A DNA stretch of 64,000 nt from Alkalihalobacillus sp. BA299 (lineage in GTDB: Bacteria > Bacillota > Bacilli > Bacillales > Bacillaceae_F). How positions within the stretch are numbered: the stretch's first letter is position 1; each line of letters opens with the position of its first letter. The translations under genes and the position numbers were made by a program. This document shows positions 37,515-48,120 of the stretch, piece by piece. The stretch is taken from contig NZ_JAFLJM010000006.1 of the NCBI RefSeq assembly GCF_017745675.1, positions 186,001 through 250,000 of the forward strand, read 5' to 3'. Under the pieces are notes generated by a model. The model did not search any database. It was not told the origin of the DNA and was given only the letters and a program-made list of their open reading frames with translations.

Positions 37515-38084
37515 TTGGAACAGGAAAAAAACCAAACGGAAACAATCATTGAAGATGAAACTATGGAAGAAGTAAATGAACAACCTGAAAGTGATGTTGA
37601 ACAAACGGAAGTCACAGAAGAACTTTCGGAAGAACAACAAAAAATAAATGAGCTTGAACAACAAGCAGCAGATTTAAATAGCCGTTTGTTACGTGTTCAT
37701 GCTGACTACGATAACTTCCGCCGCCGCACGAAAGAGGAGAAAGAAGCGGCTTCTAAATATAGAGCACAAAGCTTAGTGGAAGAACTGCTACCAGTGTTAG
37801 ATAATTTTGAGCGTGCTTTAGCGATTGATCCGACAAATGAAGAGACGAAGACACTACTTCAGGGAATGGAAATGGTTCATCGCCAACTTCAAGATGCACT
37901 GAAAAAAGAAGGTGTAGAAGTGATTGAGGCAGTAGGGCAAACATTCGATCCGCACTTACACCAAGCGGTTATGCAAGTTGAAACGGATGAACATGAACCG
38001 AATACCGTCGTTGAAGAATTCCAAAAAGGGTATAAATTAAAAGATAGAATTATCAGACCATCAATGGTTAAAGTAAATGGTTAA
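37515..38084 (+). CDS. grpE: Nucleotide exchange factor GrpE
   Basis: 189-residue co-chaperone that releases ADP from DnaK. An acidic disordered N-terminus (about 1-50) and long coiled coil ([18 protein letters not shown]) precede the C-terminal beta domain ([14 protein letters not shown]). TTG 37515 is chosen: the GGGAGGTGA box covers the GTG at 37506, which therefore cannot be the start. Confidence 0.95.
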   Translation: MEQEKNQTETIIEDETMEEVNEQPESDVEQTEVTEELSEEQQKINELEQQAADLNSRLLRVHADYDNFRRRTKEEKEAASKYRAQSLVEELLPVLDNFERALAIDPTNEETKTLLQGMEMVHRQLQDALKKEGVEVIEAVGQTFDPHLHQAVMQVETDEHEPNTVVEEFQKGYKLKDRIIRPSMVKVNG

Positions 38085-38138
38085 AGCACTACATATATGA
38101 AATAAAATTTGAATTGATTTGAATGGAGGAGTTACAAA

Positions 38139-39983
38139 ATGAGCAAGGTTATTGGTATTGACTTAGGGACAACAAACTCTTGTGTTGCTGTAATGGAAGG
38201 TGGAGAAGCGGTAGTTATTCCAAACGCTGAAGGAAATCGTACAACACCTTCAGTAGTGGCATTTAAAGATGGTGAGCGTTTAGTTGGGGAAGTAGCAAAA
38301 CGTCAAGCAATCACAAACCCTAACACTGTTATTTCCATCAAACGTTATATGGGTACAGATCACAAAGAAGAAATTGAAGGTAAACAATATAGTCCACAAG
38401 AAATTTCAGCAATCATTTTACAAAAATTGAAAGCAGATGCTGAAAGCTACTTAGGTGAGCCTGTAACAAAAGCCGTTATTACGGTTCCAGCTTACTTTAA
38501 CGATGCCCAACGCCAAGCGACAAAAGATGCAGGTAAAATTGCAGGCTTAGAAGTTGATCGTATTGTCAATGAGCCAACGGCAGCTGCGCTTGCTTATGGA
38601 TTAGAAAAAGAAGAAGACCAAACGATTCTTGTATATGACCTTGGTGGTGGAACGTTTGATGTTTCCATTCTTGAGCTTGGAGATGGATTCTTCGAAGTTA
38701 AAGCGACATCTGGTGATAATAAACTAGGTGGAGACGACTTTGACCAAGTGATTATTGATTATTTAGTAGAGCAATTCAAGAAAGATAATGGTATTGATCT
38801 TTCTCAAGATAAAATGGCAATGCAACGTTTAAAAGACGCTGCTGAAAAAGCGAAAAAAGACCTATCTGGTGTAACACAAACACAAATTTCATTACCGTTC
38901 ATTACGGCTGATGCTACAGGTCCTAAGCACTTAGAAGTAAGCTTAAGCCGCGCTAAATTTGAGGAGCTTTCAGCTGATTTAGTTGAACGTACATTAGGGC
39001 CAACTCGCCGTGCGCTACAAGATGCAGGAATGTCAGCAAATGATATCGATCGTGTTGTCTTAGTTGGAGGATCTACACGTATTCCGGCAGTTCAAGATGC
39101 AATTAAAAAGTTGACAGGTAAGGAGCCTCATAAAGGTGTAAACCCTGATGAAGTTGTTGCCCTTGGTGCAGCCGTTCAAGCAGGTGTACTAACAGGAGAC
39201 GTGAAAGACGTTGTTTTACTAGATGTAACACCTTTATCATTAGGAATTGAAACAATGGGTGGCGTATTCACTAAGTTAATTGAACGTAACACGACGATTC
39301 CAACAAGTAAGTCTCAAACGTTCTCAACAGCAGCTGACAATCAAACTGCCGTTGATATTCACGTCCTTCAAGGTGAGCGTGAAATGGCAGCTTACAATAA
39401 AACACTAGGTCGATTCCAATTAACGGATATTCCTCCAGCTCCACGTGGCGTTCCACAAATCGAAGTATCATTTGATATTGATGCAAATGGAATTGTTAAT
39501 GTTAGAGCGAAGGATTTAGGAACAAATAAAGAGCAATCCATTACAATTACATCTTCATCTGGTTTATCAGACGAGGAAATTGAAAAAATGGTGAAAGAAG
39601 CAGAAGCGAACGCTGAAGAAGATAAAAAGCGTCGTGAAGAAGCTGAACTTCGTAACGAAGCAGATCACTTAGTATTTACGACTGAAAAAACATTAAAAGA
39701 ACTTGGTGATAAAGTAGAACAAGCTGAAATCGACAAAGCGAATGAAGCAAAAGATAAGGTAAAAACAGCATTAGAGGGTACAGATCTTGATGCAATTCGT
39801 ACAGCAAAAGATGAGCTTCAAGAAGTGGTTCAACAGCTGTCTACAAAACTTTATGAGCAAGCAGCTCAAGCAGCACAGCAAGCTCAAGGGGAAGCCGGCG
39901 CTGAAGGTGCAGGTCAGCAACAAGGTGATGAAAATGTTTTTGATGCCGAGTATGAAGAAGTTAACGACAACGACAAGAAATAA
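38139..39983 (+). CDS. dnaK: Chaperone protein DnaK
   Basis: Hsp70, 614 residues. The ATPase domain has [19 protein letters not shown] and [10 protein letters not shown]; the substrate-binding domain follows ([12 protein letters not shown]), then a helical lid and a Gln/Ala-rich tail ending in [21 protein letters not shown] is 9 nt before the ATG. Confidence 0.98.
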   Translation: MSKVIGIDLGTTNSCVAVMEGGEAVVIPNAEGNRTTPSVVAFKDGERLVGEVAKRQAITNPNTVISIKRYMGTDHKEEIEGKQYSPQEISAIILQKLKADAESYLGEPVTKAVITVPAYFNDAQRQATKDAGKIAGLEVDRIVNEPTAAALAYGLEKEEDQTILVYDLGGGTFDVSILELGDGFFEVKATSGDNKLGGDDFDQVIIDYLVEQFKKDNGIDLSQDKMAMQRLKDAAEKAKKDLSGVTQTQISLPFITADATGPKHLEVSLSRAKFEELSADLVERTLGPTRRALQDAGMSANDIDRVVLVGGSTRIPAVQDAIKKLTGKEPHKGVNPDEVVALGAAVQAGVLTGDVKDVVLLDVTPLSLGIETMGGVFTKLIERNTTIPTSKSQTFSTAADNQTAVDIHVLQGEREMAAYNKTLGRFQLTDIPPAPRGVPQIEVSFDIDANGIVNVRAKDLGTNKEQSITITSSSGLSDEEIEKMVKEAEANAEEDKKRREEAELRNEADHLVFTTEKTLKELGDKVEQAEIDKANEAKDKVKTALEGTDLDAIRTAKDELQEVVQQLSTKLYEQAAQAAQQAQGEAGAEGAGQQQGDENVFDAEYEEVNDNDKK

Positions 39984-40001
39984 TTTTACTTTTGTAGGTA
40001 T

Positions 40002-40059
40002 GTTCAAAATACAGAGTGAATAGAGTATGACCAGCTATTTGATTTTGGACCTTTTGAAT
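40002..40059 (+). repeat. MITE-like repeat, copy C (deleted derivative)
   Basis: 58-bp remnant with GTTCAAAA / TTTTGAAT ends inside an outer AGGTAT ... AACCTC. Its right half (CCAGCTATTTGATTTTGGAC) aligns with copy A (ACAGCTATTTTTCCCGGAC). It lies between dnaK and dnaJ. The same end, CTTTTTGAAC, recurs alone at 40187-40196. Confidence 0.5.
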
Positions 40060-40082
40060 AACCTCTTCTAATACTTCTTTTG

Positions 40083-40121
40083 AAAAAGTCAAAGTCAGGC
40101 TTTCTTGGCTTTGGCTTTTTC
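40083..40121 (+). terminator. Hairpin between dnaK and dnaJ
   Basis: GAAAAAGTCAAAG and CTTTGGCTTTTTC pair with single mismatches and end in a T run. It is a probable partial terminator that would lower dnaJ relative to dnaK. Confidence 0.6.
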
Positions 40122-40248
40122 ATCTAATAAAGATAGGTGCTCCAAAAGCAAGGTAAAAATACTTTCGACTGGAATTTTTATCAGCCTTTTTGAACGACAT
40201 CTATTATGGTATGATTACTGTTATGTAAAAAAATCGGGAGTGGATAGG

Positions 40249-41364
40249 ATGAGCAAGCGAGATTTTTATGAAGTGCTTGGAGTAGACAAGAACGCTTCAG
40301 AAGATGAAATTAAGAAAGCTTACCGAAAACTAGCGCGTAAATATCATCCAGATGTAAATAAAGCTGCAGATGCAGAAGAAAAATTTAAAGAGGTAAAGTC
40401 TGCTTATGATACATTAAGTGATTCGCAAAAGAGAGCGCACTATGATCAATTTGGGCATACTGATCCGAACCAAGGCTTTGGTGGCGGCGGAGCTGGTGAT
40501 TTTGGCGGTTTTGGGGATATTTTCGACATGTTCTTTGGAGGTGGCGGTGGACGTAGAAATCCAAATGCTCCTCGGCAAGGTGCAGATTTACAATATACGA
40601 TGACAATTGATTTTAAAGAAGCCGTCTTCGGAAAGGAAACAGAAATTGAAATTCCGCGTGAAGAAACGTGTTCAACATGTACAGGAACAGGTGCTAAGCC
40701 AGGAACGAAACCAGAAACATGTTCTCATTGTGGAGGTAGTGGTCAGTTAAACGTTGAACAAAACACACCATTTGGCCGAATCGTTAACCGCAGGATTTGT
40801 CAACATTGTAGTGGAACTGGAAAATTCATCAAAGAAAAATGTACAACATGTGGTGGCGATGGAACGATAAGAAAGCGTAAGAAACTTAAAGTTCGTATCC
40901 CTGCAGGAATTGATCATGGGCAGCAAATTCGCCACACGGGTCAAGGTGAAGCTGGTGTAAACGGCGGCCCTCCTGGTGATTTATATATTGTATTTAATGT
41001 AAAGCCGCATGAGTTCTTTACTCGTTCTGGTGATGATATATACTGTGATATGCCAATCACGTTTGTGCAAGCAGCACTAGGTGATGAAATTGAAGTACCG
41101 ACCTTACAAGGAAAAGTGAAGTTGAAAATTCCAGCTGGTACACAAACCGGTTCAAGTTTCCGATTGAGAGGAAAGGGTGTACCAAACATTCATGGTCACG
41201 GTCAAGGAGATCAACACGTGAAAGTTAAGGTAATTACACCGAAAAATTTATCAGATAAACAAAAAGATTTATTACGTGAGTTTGGGAAATTAAGTGGTAG
41301 TGAAGTCGACGAGCAGCATGATAATTTTTTTGCTAAGGTAAAACGCGCTTTTAAAGGTGATTAA
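40249..41364 (+). CDS. dnaJ: Chaperone protein DnaJ
   Basis: 371-residue Hsp40 that stimulates DnaK. J domain with HPD (KYHPDVNK), Gly/Phe linker, four zinc repeats ([32 protein letters not shown]) and the C-terminal substrate domains. ATG 40249 is chosen because GGGAGTGG precedes it; the 48-residue upstream extension is read-through of intergenic sequence. Confidence 0.96.
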   Translation: MSKRDFYEVLGVDKNASEDEIKKAYRKLARKYHPDVNKAADAEEKFKEVKSAYDTLSDSQKRAHYDQFGHTDPNQGFGGGGAGDFGGFGDIFDMFFGGGGGRRNPNAPRQGADLQYTMTIDFKEAVFGKETEIEIPREETCSTCTGTGAKPGTKPETCSHCGGSGQLNVEQNTPFGRIVNRRICQHCSGTGKFIKEKCTTCGGDGTIRKRKKLKVRIPAGIDHGQQIRHTGQGEAGVNGGPPGDLYIVFNVKPHEFFTRSGDDIYCDMPITFVQAALGDEIEVPTLQGKVKLKIPAGTQTGSSFRLRGKGVPNIHGHGQGDQHVKVKVITPKNLSDKQKDLLREFGKLSGSEVDEQHDNFFAKVKRAFKGD

Positions 41365-41391
41365 TTAAGAAATTGGATGGAGTTGGTAGAT

Positions 41392-42330
41392 TTGAAATGG
41401 ACAGAATTTAGTATTCATACAACACAAGAAGCAGTTGAACCAGTTAGTAATATTTTACATGAAGCTGGAGCAAGTGGAGTAGTAATTGAAGATCCTCATG
41501 ATTTAATTAAAGACTGGGGCGTCCATCTCGGTGAAATCTACCAACTCTCTCCTGATGATTATCCAGAGGAAGGCGTTATCGTCAAAGCTTATTTCCCGGT
41601 CAATAGCTTTTTAGCAGAGACAGTTGATGAAGTAAAAGAAGCGATCAACGGATTACTTTTGTATGATATCGATTTAGGTTATAACAAAGTGACGTTACAT
41701 GAAGTAAAAGAAGAAGATTGGGCAACAGCTTGGAAAAAATACTATAAACCAGTTAAAATTTCAAACTCAATTACTATTAGTCCTACTTGGGAAGAATATA
41801 AACCAGTACGTGAAGATGAATGTGTTATTGAATTAGATCCAGGAATGGCATTTGGTACGGGCACTCATCCAACAACAGTTCTATGCGTTCAAGCACTAGA
41901 GAAAAATATTCAAAAAGGTGACGAAGTGATTGATGTTGGAACAGGTACTGGGGTATTAAGTATCGCTGCCGCAAAGCTTGGGGCAGGAAGAGTCATTGCT
42001 TTAGACTTAGATGAAGTTGCCGTTGAAAGCGCCAAGTTAAATACACAAATTAATAAGGTAGATGACGTCGTTACGGTTAGCCAAAATAACCTTATTGAAG
42101 GTATTGATGGTCAATATAACGTAATTGTTGCTAATATTTTAGCGGAAATCATCGTACGTTTCGTCCAAGATGCGGCAAGGGTACTTAAGCCAGGTGGTAA
42201 ATTTATAACATCAGGTATTATTCAACGAAAGAAAGTAGAAGTGAAAGAAGCACTGATTTCCCATGGGTTTGAAATTGAGGAAATATTAGAGATGGAAGAT
42301 TGGGTAGCTATTGTAGCGAAAAGAGTGTAA
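41392..42330 (+). CDS. prmA: Ribosomal protein L11 methyltransferase
   Basis: Methylates L11 using SAM; 312 residues from TTG 41392 ([17 protein letters not shown]). That start fits homologues beginning MKWSE and puts GGATGGAG about 10 nt upstream; ATG 41377 would add five residues. Motif I is [19 protein letters not shown], and the NxLA motif is seen in VANILAEII. It is co-transcribed after dnaJ. Confidence 0.93.
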   Translation: MKWTEFSIHTTQEAVEPVSNILHEAGASGVVIEDPHDLIKDWGVHLGEIYQLSPDDYPEEGVIVKAYFPVNSFLAETVDEVKEAINGLLLYDIDLGYNKVTLHEVKEEDWATAWKKYYKPVKISNSITISPTWEEYKPVREDECVIELDPGMAFGTGTHPTTVLCVQALEKNIQKGDEVIDVGTGTGVLSIAAAKLGAGRVIALDLDEVAVESAKLNTQINKVDDVVTVSQNNLIEGIDGQYNVIVANILAEIIVRFVQDAARVLKPGGKFITSGIIQRKKVEVKEALISHGFEIEEILEMEDWVAIVAKRV

Positions 42331-42354
42331 AATAAACACTATTGAAGATAGGTA

Positions 42355-42496
42355 ATTCAAAAAGTCCGGGTAAAATCTCTGGCGAATTTCTTCGTTGGCT
42401 TGCTTCTACGTCGCTCATGTATTAAAAACATACACTGCGCTACTCGAAGCTACGCCGCCTCGAACTTCTTGGATCTTTTTGTCCTCCTTTTTGAAC
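42355..42496 (-). repeat. MITE-like repeat, copy B (longest)
   Basis: 142-bp element, ends ATTCAAAAAG / CTTTTTGAAC, inverted relative to copy A. It carries an inner palindromic segment (ATGTATTAAAAACATAC) that is missing from A. It lies in the prmA-rsmE gap, inside an operon, so it is transcribed. Confidence 0.8.
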
Positions 42497-42536
42497 TTAT
42501 ATTATTACTAATAGTTATAATTAGGTGAAAATAGAT

Positions 42537-43289
42537 ATGCAAAGATATTTTGTGGCTAAAGAACAAATGAATGATCATATGGTTCTCATTTACGGTGAGG
42601 ATGTCAAACATATTACCCGTGTCATGCGTATGACCGAAGGAGACCACATTATTTGTAGTAATAATTATGATCGTGTTTGCCTTTGTGAAATTGATCATTT
42701 TGAAGATGATCAAGTCGTAGCGCTTATTATTGAAGATCTTCCGAGTGATAGTGAACTACCGGTCAATGTTACAATTGCTCAAGCTCTTCCAAAAGGTGAT
42801 AAGCTTGATTTGGTCATACAAAAAGGAACTGAGCTCGGAGCAGCTCAGTTTATTCCTGTTCAAGGTGAGCGTTCCATTGTGAAATGGGATGGAAAAAAAG
42901 AAGATAAACGACTTGATCGTTTAAATAAAATCGCAAAAGAAGCAGCCGAGCAGTCTCATAGAAGTCGGATTCCTGTGATTAAAAGTCTCCATAGCATGGG
43001 TCAATTAATTGAGCGAAAAAGTGAGTTTGATCATGTGTTATTTGCTTACGAAGAAAAAGGAAAGTCCGGTGAGCATAAACAACTAGCAAACATCTTAGCG
43101 GAAGCCAAGATAGGTGAGTCCCTCCTATTTGTCGTCGGACCTGAAGGTGGTTTTTCTGAAGGTGAAGCTAATAAGCTGTCTGATGCAGGGTTTATTCCTT
43201 GTAGTCTTGGGCCAAGAATTTTACGAGCTGAAACAGCACCGTTGTATATACTTTCTACTATATCCTATTATTTTGAGTTAGAGAGGTGA
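42537..43289 (+). CDS. rsmE: 16S rRNA (uracil1498-N3)-methyltransferase RsmE
   Basis: 250-residue SPOUT methyltransferase (YqeU). The knot region shows VVGPEGGFSEGE and LGPRILRAETAPL. ATG 42537 (MQRYFV) is chosen because AGGTGA lies 9 nt upstream and homologues begin MQRYF; the GTG at 42525 overlaps that box. Confidence 0.94.
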   Translation: MQRYFVAKEQMNDHMVLIYGEDVKHITRVMRMTEGDHIICSNNYDRVCLCEIDHFEDDQVVALIIEDLPSDSELPVNVTIAQALPKGDKLDLVIQKGTELGAAQFIPVQGERSIVKWDGKKEDKRLDRLNKIAKEAAEQSHRSRIPVIKSLHSMGQLIERKSEFDHVLFAYEEKGKSGEHKQLANILAEAKIGESLLFVVGPEGGFSEGEANKLSDAGFIPCSLGPRILRAETAPLYILSTISYYFELER

Positions 43290-43294
43290 GATAA

Positions 43295-44641
43295 ATGCCA
43301 ACAGTTGCATTTCAAACATTAGGCTGTAAAGTAAACCACTATGAAACGGAAGCGATCTGGCAACTATTTAAAGCGGATGGCTATGAAAAGGTTGACTTTG
43401 AGAAAACAGCCGATGTTTATGTTATTAATACATGTACAGTAACAAATACAGGTGATAAAAAAAGTCGTCAAGTGATTAGGCGTGCGATTCGAAAAAATCC
43501 AGATGCTGTAATTTGTGTAACTGGATGTTACGCACAAACGTCTCCTGCAGAAATCATGGCTATTCCGGGTGTAGATATTGTTGTTGGAACACAAGACCGT
43601 ACAAAGATGCTTACGTACATTGAGCAGTATAAGACGGAACGTGAACCGATCAATGGCGTAAGTAACATAATGAAAACCCGAGTATACGAGGAGCTAGATG
43701 TTCCTGCATTTACCGATCGTACGCGTGCATCATTAAAAATTCAAGAAGGCTGTAATAATTTCTGTACGTTTTGCATCATTCCATGGGCTCGTGGTTTAAT
43801 GCGCTCACGTAACCCGAAGGAAGTCATTAAACAAGCGACACAGCTAGTAAACGCAGGTTATAAAGAAATTGTCTTAACCGGTATTCATACAGGCGGGTAT
43901 GGTGAAGATTTAAAAGATTATAGTCTTGCTCGGTTACTAGAGGATTTAGAAAAAGTTGAAGGACTTAAACGAATTCGTATTTCATCAATTGAAGCGAGTC
44001 AAATTACAAATGAAGTAATTGAAGTGATAAATCGATCTACAAAAGTCGTTCGTCATCTTCACATTCCGCTTCAATCGGGGTCAAATACAGTTTTAAAGAG
44101 AATGCGACGCAAATATACAATGGAATTCTTTGGTGAACGCTTAGATCGTCTAAAAGAAGTATTACCAGGGTTGGCTGTTACTTCTGATGTTATTGTTGGG
44201 TTCCCAGGTGAAACGGAAGAAGAGTTCCAAGAAACGTATGATTTTATTGCTAAGCATAAGTTTTCAGAGTTGCATGTCTTCCCTTATTCGAAGCGAACGG
44301 GGACACCAGCTGCGCGAATGGATGATCAAGTTGATGAAGACGTAAAAAATGACCGTGTACATCGTCTGATTGAGCTATCAAATCAATTAGCGAAGGAATA
44401 TGCTTCTCAATTTGAAGGGGAAGTACTCGAAGTCATACCAGAGGAAATGGATAAAGAAGACCCTAATAGTGGCTTATATATTGGTTACTCTGATAATTAC
44501 TTAAAAGTTAAATTCCCAGCAACAGAAAGTTTGATCGGAGAAATTGTAAAAGTAAAAATTATAAAAGCAGGTTATCCATACAACGAAGGTGAATTTGTTC
44601 GTGTTTTAGAAGCTGAGCGTAAAATCGTTGTAAATGGATAA
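43295..44641 (+). CDS. mtaB: tRNA (t6A37) methylthiotransferase MtaB
   Basis: 448-residue radical SAM methylthiotransferase (YqeV) that turns t6A37 into ms2t6A37. It has an N-terminal UPF0004 domain (QTLGCKVNHYETE; CTVTNTGDKKSR), a radical SAM motif CNNFCTFC, and a C-terminal TRAM domain. It starts five bases after rsmE. Confidence 0.94.
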   Translation: MPTVAFQTLGCKVNHYETEAIWQLFKADGYEKVDFEKTADVYVINTCTVTNTGDKKSRQVIRRAIRKNPDAVICVTGCYAQTSPAEIMAIPGVDIVVGTQDRTKMLTYIEQYKTEREPINGVSNIMKTRVYEELDVPAFTDRTRASLKIQEGCNNFCTFCIIPWARGLMRSRNPKEVIKQATQLVNAGYKEIVLTGIHTGGYGEDLKDYSLARLLEDLEKVEGLKRIRISSIEASQITNEVIEVINRSTKVVRHLHIPLQSGSNTVLKRMRRKYTMEFFGERLDRLKEVLPGLAVTSDVIVGFPGETEEEFQETYDFIAKHKFSELHVFPYSKRTGTPAARMDDQVDEDVKNDRVHRLIELSNQLAKEYASQFEGEVLEVIPEEMDKEDPNSGLYIGYSDNYLKVKFPATESLIGEIVKVKIIKAGYPYNEGEFVRVLEAERKIVVNG

Positions 44642-44647
44642 TTGAGT

Positions 44648-44767
44648 AAGAGGCTAACTTATATTAAAGTGGAAAGCACCTAAGTATGATTTATAGAACC
44701 TATGTAATGGGTAATACTATATATCGTAAACTGAGGCGCTTTTAAAAACTTTATAAGTTAGCTTCTT
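44648..44767. repeat. 120-bp imperfect palindrome after mtaB
   Basis: Outer arms AAGAGGCTAACTTATA (44648-44663) and TATAAGTTAGCTTCTT (44752-44767) pair over 16 bp with one G-T. Inner arms AAAGCACCTAAG and CTGAGGCGCTTT also pair. The loop is about 40 nt. It may act as the operon terminator or be a small palindromic element. Confidence 0.6.
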
Positions 44768-44912
44768 TATTTAACTCTTAAAATTTACAATTCAGCTAAT
44801 AACATAGCTATTTTGGACAATCTTTTTGAAAATGATTGAACTTGCAGAGTGCTCTAAATATATGTTAGGATAGAAGAGGTACGTACAACTGAATGAGAGT
44901 GAGGATTTACAG

Positions 44913-45587
44913 ATGAGTGACAATATCGCTAAAATGATCGACCATACATTATTAAAAGCTGAAACTACGAAGGATCAAATTATTCAACTTTGTAAAGAAG
45001 CAAAGGAGTACAAGTTTGCATCGGTTTGTGTAAATCCAACATGGGTTCAAACTGCATATGAACAACTAAAGGATACACCAGAAGTAAAAGTATGTACGGT
45101 TATCGGTTTTCCATTAGGTGCAAATACATCCGAAGTAAAAGCATTTGAAACGACGAAAGCAATTGAAGAAGGTGCGACTGAAGTTGATATGGTTATTAAT
45201 GTTGGTGCATTAAAGGATAACAACGACCAGCTTGTTGAAGCAGATATTCGTGCTGTTGTTGAAGCGGCTAAAGGAAAGGCGTTAACAAAAGTAATTATCG
45301 AAACAAGCTTACTAACAGAGGAAGAAAAAGTTCGTGCATGTAAGCTTTCTGTGCAAGCAGGTGCAGATTACGTAAAAACATCGACTGGATTCTCTACAGG
45401 TGGTGCAACGATTGAGGATATTCGCCTAATGAGAGAAACAGTCGGTCCTGATATTGGGGTAAAAGCTTCAGGTGGCGTCCGAGACCGCGAAGGTGCATTG
45501 GCAATGATTGAAGCTGGTGCAACGCGCATTGGTGCAAGTGCAGGAATTGTTATCGTAAATGGTGGGCAATCCCAATCTGATTATTAA
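44913..45587 (+). CDS. deoC: Deoxyribose-phosphate aldolase
   Basis: 224-residue class I aldolase splitting 2-deoxyribose-5-phosphate into glyceraldehyde-3-phosphate and acetaldehyde. The Schiff-base lysine lies in [14 protein letters not shown], with [10 protein letters not shown] as second active-site strand. It is monocistronic; GAGTGAGG precedes the ATG. Confidence 0.96.
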   Translation: MSDNIAKMIDHTLLKAETTKDQIIQLCKEAKEYKFASVCVNPTWVQTAYEQLKDTPEVKVCTVIGFPLGANTSEVKAFETTKAIEEGATEVDMVINVGALKDNNDQLVEADIRAVVEAAKGKALTKVIIETSLLTEEEKVRACKLSVQAGADYVKTSTGFSTGGATIEDIRLMRETVGPDIGVKASGGVRDREGALAMIEAGATRIGASAGIVIVNGGQSQSDY

Positions 45588-45592
45588 AAAAT

Positions 45593-45715
45593 GAAACGGG
45601 TGACACGAATTTAGGTTAACTCATAAACAATGTGTCGTGCAGCACAACGAACTAATTTAGAACAGTGCAGACATTTATGAAGCCTTCCTACTTTAGAAAA
45701 CGTCACCCGTTTTTT
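45593..45715. terminator. Long hairpin between deoC and the Na/Pi transporter
   Basis: GAAACGGGTGACACG (45593-45607) and CGTCACCCGTTTTTT (45701-45715) close a ~95-nt interior that also has short inner helices (CATAAA/TTTATG; CACGA/TCGTG). The T run suits termination of deoC; the other strand suits the convergent gene less well. It is much longer than a normal terminator. Confidence 0.6.
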
Positions 45716-46638
45716 CCATGAACGAAAATAATAAACTTAGCATACCAATGGACAAAAGGTAGAAGCACTAATGAAGATATAATGTTAAAAATTGTACTCG
45801 CATGAGCGAGCTGTAAGCTCGGTAAGTGGGTTAATGAGCTAGAGATCTCGCTTAACCAGCCAATGAATGGAAAGAATAATACAACACCTAATAAATTTAA
45901 CCAAATGTGTGCAAAAGCAACTAATTTTGCAGATTGGTTCGCACCAACGCTCGCCAAGAAAGCACTGAAGCACGTTCCAATATTAGCCCCTAGCATAATG
46001 GCAATACCCGATGGTAACCCAAAGATTTCATCGTTCATAAAACCCATTGCAATCGCCGTTGTTGCTGTACTTGATTGAATAATGGCTGAGAAAACGGTGC
46101 CTAAACCGATGCCAAACAATTCACTATTATTTGTCCAAGTAAAAAAAGCATGAGCGAAAGGTAAAGACGATATCGGGTATGCAAGTCCCTCCAATCCATG
46201 CATCGCAACAAAAATACAGCCCAATCCAAAAGAGATACAACCGATGAAATACGAAATTGGATTTTTAAGGAAAAGTAAAAACACCCCAATAAGCAGTAAT
46301 GGCATGATAAAAAAAGATAAATCAATTGCTAAAATTTCCAGTGTAAGACATGTACCGATATTCGTTCCAAGTATAATTCCTATTGACTTTTGAAAACTAA
46401 GTACGCCAGCTGCTACAAGACCAACTGCCATAATCATAACTGCAGAACTGCTTTGGAGAATTGCGGTTACTCCAGCACCTAATAATAAACCTTTCCAAGG
46501 AGTATCAGTCATTCCTTCTAATATATATTTAAAGCGATTTCCTGCTAAGTTATGCAGTCCTGCTCTCATAATCGTCATGCCAAATAGAAATAAGGCGATA
46601 AAAACAATAAACAATGTAAACAACTCTTTATGAGTCAT
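45703..46638 (-). CDS. yqeW: Na/Pi cotransporter family protein (YqeW)
   Basis: 311-residue membrane protein with the duplicated NptA/PNaS signature: LQSSSAVMIMAVG and IQSSTATTAIAMG, each followed by ILGTNIGTC / MLGANIGTC. It probably imports phosphate with Na+, although some family members export it. ATG 46638 is chosen because AGAGGTGATTTT lies before it. Confidence 0.9.
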   Translation of the reverse strand: MTHKELFTLFIVFIALFLFGMTIMRAGLHNLAGNRFKYILEGMTDTPWKGLLLGAGVTAILQSSSAVMIMAVGLVAAGVLSFQKSIGIILGTNIGTCLTLEILAIDLSFFIMPLLLIGVFLLFLKNPISYFIGCISFGLGCIFVAMHGLEGLAYPISSLPFAHAFFTWTNNSELFGIGLGTVFSAIIQSSTATTAIAMGFMNDEIFGLPSGIAIMLGANIGTCFSAFLASVGANQSAKLVAFAHIWLNLLGVVLFFPFIGWLSEISSSLTHLPSLQLAHASTIFNIISSLVLLPFVHWYAKFIIFVHGKNG

Positions 46639-46709
46639 AAAATCACCTCTTATACATCCTATGGACAAGACGTTTCAAGCATGACAATTACATTCTTAAA
46701 ATTTAATAC

Positions 46710-46738
46710 TTGAATATTCTGAAAATGTGTTCTATTAT
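46710..46738 (+). promoter_or_regulatory. Sigma-A promoter of the catabolic island
   Basis: TTGAAT (46710-46715), 17 nt, TATTAT (46733-46738). Operator O1 lies about 50 bp downstream, where a bound repressor would block elongation. Confidence 0.6.
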
Positions 46739-46789
46739 ATATATGAGAATAAAATATGTGGCAAAGTCATATATTTTTTGAATAAAACA

Positions 46790-46805
46790 TACTAACCGGT
46801 TAGTA
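46790..46805. promoter_or_regulatory. TetR-family operator O1
   Basis: TACTAACCGGTTAGTA, a perfect 16-bp palindrome 25 bp before the acyl-CoA dehydrogenase. The same sequence recurs at 57963-57980. Confidence 0.8.
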
Positions 46806-46830
46806 AATTAAATAATTAGGAGGGTGTAAT

Positions 46831-48036
46831 ATGAATTTCGACCATAGCCCGAAGGTAATTGAATTACAGGAAAAGCTGACTGCTTTTATGGATGAAGTGG
46901 TGTACCCAAATGAAAGGGTTTACAAAGAACAGCTTAACCAACAAGAGACACGCTGGAGTGCAGTTCCAAAAGTGATGGAAGACATGAAGATTAAAGCAAA
47001 AGAAGCTGGACTATGGAATTTATTTTTACCAGAAAGTGAATATGGAGCTGGCCTAACAAATTTAGAGTATGCTCCATTATGTGAAATTATGGGTCGTTCA
47101 ATGATTGCTCCGGAAGTTTTTAACTGTAGTGCACCAGATACAGGAAACATGGAAGTGCTTGTTCGTTACGGAGCAGAAGAACATAAGGAGAAATGGTTAA
47201 AACCACTTTTAGAAGGTGAAATTCGTTCAGCGTTTTGCATGACTGAGCCTGAAGTTGCCTCTTCTGACGCAACGAATATTCAAGCAGAAATTCGCAGGGA
47301 AGGGGACGAATATATAATAAATGGAAGGAAATGGTGGTCTTCAGGAGCAGGTGATCCACGTTGTGAAATTTTGATTGTCATGGGGAAAACAGATCCTTCT
47401 GCTGCCAGGCATGAACAGCAATCGATGATCCTCGTTCCGATGGATACGCCAGGTGTGAATGTGATTCGTATGCTACCGGTGTTTGGATATGATGATGCAC
47501 CACATGGTCATGCTGAAATTGAATTTAAAGATGTCCGTGTACCAGCATCTAATATCCTTTGGGGAGAAGGAAAAGGGTTTGCGATTGCTCAAGGTAGATT
47601 AGGGCCGGGAAGGATTCACCATTGTATGCGAACAATCGGTGCAGCTGAACGAGCGCTTGAACTACTTTGTAAACGAGCAAAGGAAAGAGTAGCTTTTGGT
47701 AAAACATTGGCAGAACAGGGCGTTACTAGAGAAGCGATTGCAAATTCAAGAATTGAGATCGAACAAGCCCGTCTGCTCACATTAAAAGCAGCCTATATGA
47801 TGGATACAGTAGGGAATAAAATTGCCAAAAAAGAAATTGCGATGATTAAAGTTATTGCACCACAAATGGCTCTAAATGTTATAGATCGAGCGATTCAGGT
47901 GCATGGAGGAGCAGGTGTAAGTGAAGACTTCCCACTTGCAAATCAATACGCTGCAATTCGAACACTTCGCTTAGCTGATGGGCCAGATGAGGTACATCGA
48001 GAATCAATTGCAAAACTAGAGTTAAAGAATTACTAA
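46831..48036 (+). CDS. Acyl-CoA dehydrogenase family protein, ACAD10/11 (LvaC-like) type
   Basis: 401-residue FAD flavoprotein. N-, middle- and C-terminal ACAD domains are all present ([45 protein letters not shown]). The position of the usual catalytic Glu (YEGT) reads ADGP here, with Asp383. This wording is typical of the ACAD10/11 branch and of LvaC, rather than of classical fatty acyl-CoA dehydrogenases. With the kinase at 54077 it may remove phosphate from a 4-phosphoacyl-CoA to give the enoyl-CoA. AGGAGG is 7 nt upstream. Confidence 0.85.
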   Translation: MNFDHSPKVIELQEKLTAFMDEVVYPNERVYKEQLNQQETRWSAVPKVMEDMKIKAKEAGLWNLFLPESEYGAGLTNLEYAPLCEIMGRSMIAPEVFNCSAPDTGNMEVLVRYGAEEHKEKWLKPLLEGEIRSAFCMTEPEVASSDATNIQAEIRREGDEYIINGRKWWSSGAGDPRCEILIVMGKTDPSAARHEQQSMILVPMDTPGVNVIRMLPVFGYDDAPHGHAEIEFKDVRVPASNILWGEGKGFAIAQGRLGPGRIHHCMRTIGAAERALELLCKRAKERVAFGKTLAEQGVTREAIANSRIEIEQARLLTLKAAYMMDTVGNKIAKKEIAMIKVIAPQMALNVIDRAIQVHGGAGVSEDFPLANQYAAIRTLRLADGPDEVHRESIAKLELKNY

Positions 48037-48120
48037 ATTCGAGTCAGTAAAAATGAGTAAGAGCCATTTACCCCTAGTTACTATTATATTATGAAAACAT
48101 AAGTGAGAGGTGGAAACGAT

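Noticed and set aside
40105..40248. A 48-residue N-terminal extension of dnaJ
   Set aside because: It reads through intergenic sequence with a repeat end; no homologue has it, and GGGAGTGG marks the internal ATG.
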